The notes below the pieces were generated by a model that saw nothing but the letters and a program-made list of their open reading frames with translations, searched no databases and was not told the DNA's origin. 41,620 bases of DNA from Deltaproteobacteria bacterium. GTDB taxonomy: Bacteria; Desulfobacterota; WTBG01; CAIYCZ01; CAIRTM01. The stretch lies in assembly GCA_024276465.1 (NCBI GenBank), contig JAJRXD010000131.1:1-41620 (forward strand), read 5' to 3'. This document shows positions 7,672 to 15,539 of the stretch, piece by piece (the stretch's first letter is position 1; the number at the start of each line of letters is the position of its first letter). The translations under genes were made by a program, and so were the position numbers.

Positions 7672-9314
7672 AAAAAAACATTATTTGGATATTTGTTCTG
7701 TTTATTATATTTGTTATTAATGAAAATGCTGCTTCCGAGGGCACAAAAGGCATTATAAGCAGCAGACATAATCTTTCTGCAGCAGGCCCGGGACGTGTAA
7801 AAGCAGCTATTGATCAGCCTGTCTGCAATTTCTGTCACACACCCCATATGACAGGCCAGGCAAGTCCCATGTGGCAGAAATCGCGTAAGTTCATATATAC
7901 CACATATAAAAGCTCTACTGTTAAAGCTGCCATCGGCCAGCCCACAGGGGCATCAAGACTCTGCCTTTCATGCCATGACGGAACAATAGCTTTAGGGATG
8001 CTCAGAGGCAAAAAACAATCCGTTTCTTTTACTGGTGGGATGCAGAAGATGCCTGCAGGCAAAACAAATCTGGGAATTGACCTGTCTGATGACCACCCTG
8101 TGTCATTTGTTTATGACAACACACTGGCCGGCCAGAACGGTCAGCTTGAGTTTCCGGCTGCTTTACCTGGTCAGGTCAGGCTTGATAATTCCGGAGAACT
8201 GCAGTGTACAACCTGTCATGATGCGCATGATGATCAGTTTGGAAAATTCATGGTAATGGACAACAGATACTCAGCTCTTTGCACCACCTGCCACAGGATA
8301 AACAACTGGTCCTTGACATCCCACCGCAATTCCAGCGCTTTATGGAACAATACAAGCCCTGACCCATGGCCACACACGTCATATACATCTGTTGCTGTAA
8401 ATGGATGTGAAAACTGTCACACTCCTCATACTGCCGGGGGGAGGGAAAGGTTGTTGAATTATGCTATTGAAGAGCAGAACTGTTTTCCCTGCCACAACGG
8501 CAATGTGGCATCAAAAAACATTAAAAAGGAATTTGACAAACCCTATCGACACCCGATTGAAAACAGCAGGGGAGTACACAAACCTGAAGAGGATCCCCTG
8601 TGGTCAAGCCGCCATGTTGAGTGCCAGGACTGTCATAATCCCCATGCTGCCAATGCTGCTTCTGCAACTGCGCCTCTTGCTTCAGGCAGATTAGCCTATG
8701 TTGCAGGTGTTTCGTCATCAGGCTCTCCTGTCTATCCGATCAGTTTTGAATACGAGTTGTGCTACAGGTGTCACGCGGATAATCCCGGCAGAGTGAGTCC
8801 TACTGTCAGCCGGCATATTTTTGAAGAGAACATCAGGCGTAAATTTAACCCGTCGAATGCATCCTATCATCCTGTAGAGGAGGTCGGGAAAAACAGGGAT
8901 GTTCCGAGTCTTATTGCTCCCCTGAATATATCAAGCATGATATACTGTACTGATTGTCATAACAGCAATTCATCTGATTCAGGAGGCAATGCCCCAAACG
9001 GTCCTCACGGCTCAATATGGGAACCAATACTTGAGAGACAGCTCATTACAACTGATCTGACTTCGGAAAGTTCCAGGGCCTATGCTCTCTGCTATAAGTG
9101 CCATAATCGAAACTCAATCCTTTCAGATCAAAGTTTTCCAGAACACAGCAGACATATTGTCGATGAAAGGACGCCCTGTACTGCCTGCCATGATTCCCAT
9201 GGCGTAGAAGAGAACACGAACCTGATAAACTTTGACAGACTTATTGTGTTCAGAATGATCAGGGACTGGTACAATATAATTACACCGGAAGGCTGTCAGG
9301 GTCCTGTTCCCTGA
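7668..9314 (+). CDS. Secreted multiheme cytochrome c, 11 CXXCH in frame; C-terminus lost to a frameshift
   Basis: 548 aa as read. Signal peptide about residues 1-25. Eleven CXXCH: CNFCH, CLSCH, CTTCH, CTTCH, CENCH, CFPCH, CQDCH, CYRCH, CTDCH, CYKCH and CTACH. Many are followed by TPH, DAH, NPH or DSH, which supply distal histidines. The N-terminal third resembles the tetraheme proteins at 576 and 1307 (CHTPH, CLSCHDGT, DDHPVSF). The last residues as read (FRMIRDWYNIITPEGCQGPVP) are out of phase. Adding one base near 9253 restores a normal ending with one more C-SLK-CH site and a stop at 9410-9412 that overlaps the next start by ATGA. The intact protein would be about 581 aa with 12 heme sites. 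Coupling to the NHL gene upstream and its place after the barrel suggest the extracellular or periplasmic partner of the conduit. Confidence 0.85.
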   Translation: MKKNIIWIFVLFIIFVINENAASEGTKGIISSRHNLSAAGPGRVKAAIDQPVCNFCHTPHMTGQASPMWQKSRKFIYTTYKSSTVKAAIGQPTGASRLCLSCHDGTIALGMLRGKKQSVSFTGGMQKMPAGKTNLGIDLSDDHPVSFVYDNTLAGQNGQLEFPAALPGQVRLDNSGELQCTTCHDAHDDQFGKFMVMDNRYSALCTTCHRINNWSLTSHRNSSALWNNTSPDPWPHTSYTSVAVNGCENCHTPHTAGGRERLLNYAIEEQNCFPCHNGNVASKNIKKEFDKPYRHPIENSRGVHKPEEDPLWSSRHVECQDCHNPHAANAASATAPLASGRLAYVAGVSSSGSPVYPISFEYELCYRCHADNPGRVSPTVSRHIFEENIRRKFNPSNASYHPVEEVGKNRDVPSLIAPLNISSMIYCTDCHNSNSSDSGGNAPNGPHGSIWEPILERQLITTDLTSESSRAYALCYKCHNRNSILSDQSFPEHSRHIVDERTPCTACHDSHGVEENTNLINFDRLIVFRMIRDWYNIITPEGCQGPVP

Positions 9315-9412
9315 AATGTCACGACAGGAACCATGACATGCAGGCCTATCCTCAGGCAGCGAAGCAGTATAAGGAACTGAAGCCTTTCAAGGTTAAGAGG
9401 TGGCGCAGATGA
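9254..9412 (+). pseudogene. Out-of-frame C-terminal end of the preceding multiheme cytochrome
   Basis: Read one base back relative to the preceding frame, this stretch gives NDQGLVQYNYTGRLSG, then C-SLK-CH (a CX3CH site), then DRNHDMQAYP and a Lys/Arg-rich end, with stop TGA 9410-9412 overlapping ATG 9409. The motif order (INFD...G..SGSC-x3-CH) is a usual ending for this type of cytochrome, and the ATGA overlap matches the other junctions here. A one-base loss in TT at 9252-9253 would explain it. Confidence 0.75.
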
Positions 9413-9924
9413 AACCGGAGACAAAAGAACTTTCTTTCATTATAAAACTTGTGTCCATCATTGTTTTAACTTCTCTGCTGTCGTTCGGGGTTTTGTATCT
9501 GTTTATGGACAAATGGGTGGGTTCAGATTACAGAACCGCATTCCAGGTTATATCAGCATCTTATGCAAGGATGAATTATTATATTATAGCCGCTGTTCTG
9601 CTTCAGTTTGTCATATCTTCTTTTGTTGTTTTTTTTCTTGCTTTGCGATACAGCCACAAAATAGCAGGCCCCATGTACAGGTTAAAGCTCAGGGTCAGAC
9701 AATTTTTAAACGGTGAGCATGTTGAAGATGTATGTTTCAGGAAAACCGATTTTCTGCATGAAGTGGCAGAAAGCTTTTCTGATTTTTTCCGCTTCCTGGA
9801 AAAAAGAAAGAAACTTTTAGAAGAGGCAAGGGAACTGCTTGGCGAGACGGATCTGGATGATGAAAAAAAGAAACGGGATCTTCTCCATAAAATCAAGAAA
9901 ACAGTTGATGAGTTAAGGCAATGA
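9409..9924 (+). CDS. Two-TM inner-membrane protein with HAMP-like and coiled-coil C-terminus
   Basis: 171 aa from ATG 9409, in ATGA overlap with the frame-corrected cytochrome before it; an in-frame GTG at 9400 is less likely. TM1 is about residues 10-32 and TM2 about 46-72, separated by a short periplasmic loop. Next comes a HAMP-like segment (AGPMYRLKLRVRQFLNGE) and a long charged helix rich in KKRK and LLEEA to the end. There is no kinase, cyclase or chemotaxis output domain and no heme motif. The stop overlaps the heptaheme start (ATGA). It may be a membrane anchor or signal adaptor for the cytochromes. A similar two-TM protein lies at 10743. Confidence 0.75.
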   Translation: MKPETKELSFIIKLVSIIVLTSLLSFGVLYLFMDKWVGSDYRTAFQVISASYARMNYYIIAAVLLQFVISSFVVFFLALRYSHKIAGPMYRLKLRVRQFLNGEHVEDVCFRKTDFLHEVAESFSDFFRFLEKRKKLLEEARELLGETDLDDEKKKRDLLHKIKKTVDELRQ

Positions 9925-10727
9925 AGGCTTTAGTGGCTTTTATTATATTATCAGTTGCAGTTGTAATGGCATGGGCTGTCCAGGGAAGGGATTCCCATGT
10001 TTTTGACAACAGATGTTTTGACTGTCATGTTGGGTCAAAAGATCCTGCTATTCTGACAAGGGATGCAGACTTTCTATGTGTTTCCTGTCATCCTGAACAG
10101 AAAAAAATGACCCATCCAAGCGGAATAGTTCCCAGAAGGAGTATCCCTCCGGACTTCCCTCTTTATAACGGGAAAATGTTATGTATAACCTGTCATATTG
10201 CCCACAAAACATATGATGCAAATGATAGCCGGCATAAACAGTTTGATAATAACCCCTACTTTTTAAGATTTGCTGTAACAGGAAAGGCCTTTTGTTACCA
10301 GTGTCATGATGGAGGCACCAGGGGCTTTTCTGTCAATGAAGCTGATTCACATGCTTTAGGATTTGGAAAGGCACATACACTAAGCCATGATGTCTCATTG
10401 AAAGAGATTCTGGATGACGGTTCCAGAGAATGTTTGAGCTGTCATGACGGCACTCTTTCATCAGATGCAAGTGTTAGAACTTCCGGTGTTAACTGGGAAC
10501 ATTCCGGGGGAATAGGTGTTGTCCATCCAATCGGCATAAACTACAGCAGGGTTTACAGCAAAAAGCCTCAAGTATATCATCATTTGTCGGCTATTGATTC
10601 AAGAATTAAATTTTTTAATGGAAAGATAGGCTGCCAGACCTGTCACACTCACTACTCAGCCTTTCCCCATCTTCTTGTCATGGATAATAAAAGAAGCAGA
10701 TTGTGTCTTCAGTGTCACAATTTATAA
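9921..10727 (+). CDS. Heptaheme c-type cytochrome, secreted or membrane-anchored
   Basis: 268 aa. The N-terminal hydrophobic segment (about 3-20) is a signal peptide or anchor. Seven CXXCH: CFDCH, CVSCH, CITCH, CYQCH, CLSCH, CQTCH and CLQCH, with additional histidines in CHIAH, SRHK, LSHDV, VHPIG and CHTHY. The block CLSCHDGTLSSDASVRTSG...HPIGINYS resembles the tetraheme cytochromes at the start of the window, so it appears built from the same module. It sits between two two-TM proteins and shares ATGA overlap with the first, which suggests a complex with them in the periplasm. I know no exact homologue. Confidence 0.85.
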   Translation: MKALVAFIILSVAVVMAWAVQGRDSHVFDNRCFDCHVGSKDPAILTRDADFLCVSCHPEQKKMTHPSGIVPRRSIPPDFPLYNGKMLCITCHIAHKTYDANDSRHKQFDNNPYFLRFAVTGKAFCYQCHDGGTRGFSVNEADSHALGFGKAHTLSHDVSLKEILDDGSRECLSCHDGTLSSDASVRTSGVNWEHSGGIGVVHPIGINYSRVYSKKPQVYHHLSAIDSRIKFFNGKIGCQTCHTHYSAFPHLLVMDNKRSRLCLQCHNL

Positions 10728-10742
10728 CATGGGAGTTATACG

Positions 10743-11279
10743 ATGACTGACTACAGAAGAAAAAAATTCTATATTGACAGCATATTTCAGAAAAAATTCC
10801 TGTTCCTGTTCCTGTTCCTTAGTTTTTTAGCCTCAGTGGCAAATATCTTTTATTCGTCAATTTTTTTAAAAAAGGAAGTAGAGAGCAATCTGTACCGGTC
10901 CCGCATAGTCATTTCCAATGTAAATGAAATTATTGTTAATAATGTTGCTGTATTTAATATTTTCATGCTGATAATAATGATCCTGCTTTCTTTTGTCTTT
11001 TACTATCTTGTGAGAAGGCGTGTGGTAAAATATTTTATTAATGAACTTCAGAAATCCTTGTACATGCGGAAAAAATGTGTTATAAAAGAAAAATTAAATA
11101 TTGAACTGCCTGAAGAATTCTATGAGTTAAACAAAGTTCTTGCAGAGTTTTTCAGCTTTGTTGACAGAAGATTAAAAGCAGAGAATGAAATCATTACCAT
11201 GTTAGAAGAATTTACAAACAATCCTGTTGAAAGGACAAAACAAAAGGCAACGGAAAAACTTTCAAGCCTCCCTTCTTAA
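10743..11279 (+). CDS. Two-TM inner-membrane protein, HAMP-adaptor-like
   Basis: 178 aa. A basic N-terminus (YRRKKFYID) is followed by TM1 at about 17-41, a short loop, TM2 at about 67-89 (FNIFMLIIMILLSFVFYYLV), a basic junction RRRVV, and a helical charged cytoplasmic part. The layout matches the protein at 9409, although sequence identity looks low. No catalytic domain, Cys motif or heme site. It follows the heptaheme gene by 15 bases. A HAMP-like or coiled-coil signalling or anchoring role is inference from the architecture alone. Confidence 0.7.
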   Translation: MTDYRRKKFYIDSIFQKKFLFLFLFLSFLASVANIFYSSIFLKKEVESNLYRSRIVISNVNEIIVNNVAVFNIFMLIIMILLSFVFYYLVRRRVVKYFINELQKSLYMRKKCVIKEKLNIELPEEFYELNKVLAEFFSFVDRRLKAENEIITMLEEFTNNPVERTKQKATEKLSSLPS

Positions 11280-11407
11280 TTAGCGGACACTTACTAACAG
11301 AACGCAATTTTAGCCTTTAAAAAGTAAAAATTGTCGCGTCCCCTCCCGCAGGCAGGTCTACTATGAACATTCAGTTAAGGATAATCATGAAAGGAGATTC
11401 ACTTCTG

Positions 11408-12721
11408 ATGAGGCGTATAATAATTATATGCGCTTATGCGCTGAGTGCTTTTTCAGTTTACAACTGTGCCATGGCACAGGACAGCTGTATTACTTCTGAG
11501 TGCCACGTGGGAATCAACACAGCCGAATTTGTCCATGGACCCCTGGCTGCCGGTGAATGTACGGTCTGTCATGTGAGGGGTGAAAACGATAATCCGCCTG
11601 ACAACCATGATCTTTCTGATTACAAGGAGGGAGAGGGCCTTTGTCTTGACTGCCATGAAAAAATTGCTATCTTTATGGAAGACAAAAAAAAACATGGCCC
11701 GATTGAAGATGGGGAGTGTATAGTATGTCATGATCCACACCAGGCTGATAATAGATTTCTGCTTATTGAAAACTTTCTTCCGGACCTTTGTTTTAACTGT
11801 CATGAAGACAACATAACAACCAACAAATATGTTCACGGTCCTGTTGCTGCCGGGGACTGCATCGTCTGTCACAATCCACATGCCTCAAAAAATGATTTTC
11901 TTTTAGTCAGTGACCGCCTTACCATCTGTTTTAACTGCCACGGAGAGAAAAAAGATGATCTAAAAAAGAAATGGGTTCATCAGCCTATGAAAGAGTCGTG
12001 CGAAAAATGTCATGAACCCCATGGATCCCAATTTGCCATGCACCTGAAAGACGACAAAGCCACTCTGTGCAGGGATTGTCATGAAAAATTTGTTGATAAG
12101 CTCAACCATTCTAAATCAAAACATTCTGCTATAGCGAAAAACGGCTGCCTGGGCTGCCATTTTCCCCATGCCTCTGATTATGACAATGGGCTTAGAGAAG
12201 AAAAATCTCACCTGTGTCTTACATGCCATGAGAAGATGGAAAAAAAGATTCTTTCAAGCAAGTATCTTCACGGACCTGTTAAAGAGGGAGACTGTACCGC
12301 ATGCCACGATCCTCACGCAACAAACTATGCCGACCACCTGGTCAGTTTTTTCCCTGATGAATTTTATTTTTCATATGATGTTAAAAACTATGCAATGTGC
12401 TTTGGATGCCATAATAATGAAATAGCAACTGAACAGTTTACGGAAACTCTTACAGATTTTCGCAACGGGGACTTAAACCTTCACTTCCTGCATGTTAACA
12501 GGGAAAAGGGCAGGAGCTGCAAGGCCTGCCATGAGGTTCACGCAGGTAACCAGCCAAAGCATATTGCCCGTGAGGTTCCATATGGTAAAAGCAACTGGAT
12601 GCTTCCGATTAAATTCACAAAAACAGAGACAGGGGGCACCTGTGTAGTCGGGTGCCATAAGCCAAAGTCTTATGACCGTGAAAAACCGGTAAAATATGAT
12701 GATAAGAAATCATCAAAATGA
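11408..12721 (+). CDS. Secreted multiheme cytochrome c, 13 CXXCH plus CX4CH and CX3CH
   Basis: About 437 aa from ATG 11408, which has AAGGAG 11 bases upstream; in-frame ATGs at 11387 and 11363 are alternatives. Signal peptide ends near AMAQ. The first heme site is unusual: C-ITSE-CH (CX4CH). Thirteen CXXCH follow (CTVCH, CLDCH, CIVCH, CFNCH, CIVCH, CFNCH, CEKCH, CRDCH, CLGCH, CLTCH, CTACH, CFGCH, CKACH), and the last site is C-VVG-CH (CX3CH). Alternate motifs carry DPH, NPH, EPHG, FPH or EVH, the pattern of a repeated paired-heme module with HGPxxxGxCxxCH. It is the first half of a duplicated pair with 14083 and is followed by a Cys-less redoxin-TPR gene. Probably a periplasmic or surface electron carrier. 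Confidence 0.88.
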   Translation: MRRIIIICAYALSAFSVYNCAMAQDSCITSECHVGINTAEFVHGPLAAGECTVCHVRGENDNPPDNHDLSDYKEGEGLCLDCHEKIAIFMEDKKKHGPIEDGECIVCHDPHQADNRFLLIENFLPDLCFNCHEDNITTNKYVHGPVAAGDCIVCHNPHASKNDFLLVSDRLTICFNCHGEKKDDLKKKWVHQPMKESCEKCHEPHGSQFAMHLKDDKATLCRDCHEKFVDKLNHSKSKHSAIAKNGCLGCHFPHASDYDNGLREEKSHLCLTCHEKMEKKILSSKYLHGPVKEGDCTACHDPHATNYADHLVSFFPDEFYFSYDVKNYAMCFGCHNNEIATEQFTETLTDFRNGDLNLHFLHVNREKGRSCKACHEVHAGNQPKHIAREVPYGKSNWMLPIKFTKTETGGTCVVGCHKPKSYDREKPVKYDDKKSSK

Positions 12722-13047
12722 TTATATTGCAAACTGTTAAATGTGTAATGAATACATTAAAATAGTGCCTGACCGAAAAGCCCATTAATTACACTTTTTC
12801 TGTCATTGCGAGGGAGGTATGACCGAAGCAATCTCCTGGAAACAAAGGGATTGCTTCCCCGATTTTATCGGGGTTCCTCACTCCTCGCAATGACAACTCG
12901 GAATCAGGACTTTTCATTCAGCCACTAAATAATTAATTTCCGGGTTTTTCCTCACTACGCGGCATGTGTGGCAGGCGATGTGAGGAATTACCTGTGATGT
13001 GAAATGTCAGTCCAAATGGATTTTAAGATCAGAGGAGAAAGCAGTAA
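12722..13047. other. Intergenic region with palindromic repeat and leader hairpin
   Basis: No gene. It contains the GTCATTGCGAG-type repeat (12801-12895), then a hairpin ttcctcac 12948-12955 with gtgaggaa 12980-12987 in the leader of the redoxin-TPR gene. An AGAGGAGAAAG ribosome-binding region precedes ATG 13048. Confidence 0.6.
12801..12895. repeat. GTCATTGCGAG-type dispersed palindromic repeat
   Basis: tgtcattgcgagg (12801-12813) and cctcgcaatgaca (12883-12895) are perfect 13-bp inverted repeats. Inside them gaagcaatc (12825-12833) pairs with gattgcttc (12849-12857). This nested layout is typical of a repeat family common in many environmental bacteria. A degraded relative lies near 91-160. 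Confidence 0.85.
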
Positions 13048-14052
13048 ATGAAAAAAAATATCCTGGCAATTGTGTGCTTATTTTTGGTTGTATTCATGTT
13101 CTGTACAGACGTGATGGGGTTCAGGCAACTGAGGGAGGGTGAAACCGTAAAGGACTTCAGCCTTCAGGATCTGGAAGGAAAGACCTATTCCATCTCAGGT
13201 TTAAAAGGCAAAACAATAGTTATACTGTACTGGCGTGTAGGTCAGGAGCGTTCACATCAGGCACTGAAAGAACTGAAGTCTCTACACAAAAAACTTTCCG
13301 GTAAGCCTTTGCAAATTCTGGCTGTTACAAAAGATGCTGATAAACTTGCTGAAATCAAAGCACTTAAGCAGTCCCTTGAACTCCCGTTTCCTGTTTTGCT
13401 TGACAGTGATGCCAAAGTGTATTCCGACCTTGGAGTACTTGTCTTTCCTTCCACAGCCCTGATTGACAGCAAAGGGGTTTTCCGTTTCTACTATGGAGGT
13501 TTTCGATCTGATTACCAGGAGGACCTTTTTGGACAGGTCAGACTGCTTCTTGGCCTGATAACACCGGAGAAACTCAGGGCAGAGAAGGAACGTGTAACTC
13601 CTCGTCTTTCTGAAAATCAAAAAAGAGCAATAAATCACATTAAGCTTGCAAAAACATTAAGAGACAGGGGAATGGATGAAAAAGCCTTCCAGGAGGCAGA
13701 GAAGGCAGTGAAATTAGATCCTGATAATGCAGAGGGTTATATCCTTTACGGGTTCTGCCTGCTTGACATAAACAAGACAGACCAGGGGCTGGCTAATTTT
13801 CAAAAGGCACTTAAGCTTAATCCAAGATCAACAGATGCTAAAATTGGTCTGGGGACTGCTTATCGCATGAAAGGGCAAACTGAAAAAGCCCTTGAGATTC
13901 TGAAAAGCGGGCTTAGTCTCTGTCCGGATTCTGCAGTTATCCATCTGGAGCTTGGGAAGATTTATGAATCCATCGGGAAAAATGATGAGGCATTAAAGCA
14001 GTATAAAGCATCTGCTGAATGTTCTGTTAAGATGAGAAAACGAAGCTATTAA
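13048..14052 (+). CDS. Secreted redoxin-fold (TlpA/AhpC-like) plus TPR protein lacking catalytic cysteines
   Basis: 334 aa. Signal peptide about 1-24. Residues about 28-165 show a thioredoxin-like fold of the TlpA/redoxin type (VKDFSLQDLEGKTYSISGLKGKTIVILYW, then LLDSD, the cis-Pro region VFPSTALID and FYYGGF). Where TlpA has WCxxC, this reads W-RVGQERS, so no redox-active cysteine is present. Residues about 195-325 are TPR repeats (FQEAEKAVKLDPDNAEGY and two more units). It directly follows a cytochrome with CX4CH/CX3CH sites and is duplicated with it (see 15540). A dithiol role is excluded by the sequence. A scaffold or chaperone role in heme attachment or cytochrome assembly is my inference. 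Confidence 0.85.
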   Translation: MKKNILAIVCLFLVVFMFCTDVMGFRQLREGETVKDFSLQDLEGKTYSISGLKGKTIVILYWRVGQERSHQALKELKSLHKKLSGKPLQILAVTKDADKLAEIKALKQSLELPFPVLLDSDAKVYSDLGVLVFPSTALIDSKGVFRFYYGGFRSDYQEDLFGQVRLLLGLITPEKLRAEKERVTPRLSENQKRAINHIKLAKTLRDRGMDEKAFQEAEKAVKLDPDNAEGYILYGFCLLDINKTDQGLANFQKALKLNPRSTDAKIGLGTAYRMKGQTEKALEILKSGLSLCPDSAVIHLELGKIYESIGKNDEALKQYKASAECSVKMRKRSY

Positions 14053-14082
14053 ACAGCTGCAGCACAGGAGTTGAAAACGACG

Positions 14083-15501
14083 ATGCTTAGAGTGATGAGA
14101 GTGTTTGCAATCAGGGTATGTTTTTTAGTGCTTTCCGGAATTTTGTTCTCGGGTAGCCATGTCAATGCACAGGATGGCAACCCGGATATTATTTTGAGGG
14201 CAAGCTGTGTTGATGCAGAGTGTCATACCAAATTCGAAGAACCAAAATATGATCATAGCCCCATGCTTTTGAAAACGTGCAATGTATGTCATGAAACTGT
14301 TGAAAACCGTCATGCCTTCAAGCTGGTAGCCAAAGGCGGTAAACTCTGCACGTTCTGCCATAAAATGAAGCTGAAAAAATTTGTTCATGAGCCGGTAGCC
14401 AAGGGAGAGTGTCTCAAATGTCATGATTACCATGGTTCAGAGTTTCCTTTTCATCTTAAAACAGATCCAGCCAAAGGCTTATGTTTTTCATGTCATAAAA
14501 AAACTGAAAAAATTTTTAGCCATAAATATTCCCATGCCCCTGCAGCACAGGGTGCCTGTATTCTCTGTCACTATGGCCATTCTTCAGAAAGTGATAAACT
14601 TTTGATCGGTGAAGGCAATGATCTGTGTCTTTTTTGTCATAAGAAAGAATTTGAACCCTTGTTAAAGCTAAGGCATGTACATAAGCCGGTAACTGAAAAC
14701 TGTCTCAAATGTCATGATCCCCATGGCAGCGAGAACCCAATGATGATTTCCAAGGATGAGCCGGAATTCTGTTTTGACTGTCATGAAGATATAGCCTATA
14801 TTATTAAACACAGCAGCCATGTTCACGGGGCAACTACTATCGGGGAAAGCTGCTCCAACTGTCATTCTCCCCATGCCAGTGCACTTCCAAGGCTGCTTAA
14901 ACAGCCACTTTTGAACCTTTGTCTTTCCTGTCATGACAAGGAGATAAAAGATTCTGACGGAGAAGTTCTTCAAAACATTGCCAGGGTGATGGCGGAAAAT
15001 CCTTTCAGGCATGGACCGATTCAGCAAAACAACTGTGTTGCATGTCACAAACCCCATGGGTCGAATATTTTCAGGCGCCTGGTTACCTTTTTCCCTGAAG
15101 ATTTCTATGCCCCTTTTAACCTCGAGGAGTATAATCTCTGTTTTCAGTGCCACACCAAGGACACTTTTCTGCAGGAGAGGACAACAGCCCTTACCAATTT
15201 CAGGGATGGGGATTTGAATCTTCATTTTCTCCATGTTAATAAAAATAAAAAGGGAAGAACATGCAGGGCGTGTCATGAAATACATGCCAGCAAACAAAAA
15301 GCGCATGTGCGTTCATCAGTACCATACGGCAACTGGGAGTTTCCAATAGTATTTGAAGCAAGCCCTGAAGGGGGGACATGTGCTGCAGGTTGTCATGATG
15401 AAAAAAAATACAGCAGAAGATATAAAAAAATTGAACCGATACAGCCGTCTTCTCCAAAGGTGCAAAACAGACAAAACAGGAAATCTCTGGAGAAAAAGTA
15501 A
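14083..15501 (+). CDS. Secreted multiheme cytochrome c, 13 CXXCH plus CX4CH and CX3CH, paralogue of 11408
   Basis: About 472 aa from ATG 14083 (AGGAG about 12 bases upstream); a TTG at 14071 abuts that RBS and is unlikely. Signal peptide ends near VNAQ. Heme sites in order: C-VDAE-CH (CX4CH), CNVCH, CTFCH, CLKCH, CFSCH, CILCH, CLFCH, CLKCH, CFDCH, CSNCH, CLSCH, CVACH, CFQCH, CRACH and C-AAG-CH (CX3CH). Order and spacing match 11408, including the late block DLNLHFLHVN and the end GGTC-x3-CH. The C-terminal tail is basic and Gln/Asn/Lys-rich. Only 30 bases separate it from the redoxin-TPR gene before it, and the second redoxin-TPR gene follows. Probably an alternative carrier with different partner or potential. 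Confidence 0.88.
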   Translation: MLRVMRVFAIRVCFLVLSGILFSGSHVNAQDGNPDIILRASCVDAECHTKFEEPKYDHSPMLLKTCNVCHETVENRHAFKLVAKGGKLCTFCHKMKLKKFVHEPVAKGECLKCHDYHGSEFPFHLKTDPAKGLCFSCHKKTEKIFSHKYSHAPAAQGACILCHYGHSSESDKLLIGEGNDLCLFCHKKEFEPLLKLRHVHKPVTENCLKCHDPHGSENPMMISKDEPEFCFDCHEDIAYIIKHSSHVHGATTIGESCSNCHSPHASALPRLLKQPLLNLCLSCHDKEIKDSDGEVLQNIARVMAENPFRHGPIQQNNCVACHKPHGSNIFRRLVTFFPEDFYAPFNLEEYNLCFQCHTKDTFLQERTTALTNFRDGDLNLHFLHVNKNKKGRTCRACHEIHASKQKAHVRSSVPYGNWEFPIVFEASPEGGTCAAGCHDEKKYSRRYKKIEPIQPSSPKVQNRQNRKSLEKK

Positions 15502-15539
15502 CTGTGACAATAACCATGATTTTAGAAAAGGTAAAAAAC

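Noticed and set aside
14668-15306. 212-codon minus-strand ORF opposite the second 13-CXXCH cytochrome
   Set aside because: Shadow frame of a heme-rich gene; recurring HMTGK/MTVKT-like strings are reverse readings of CXXCH codons.
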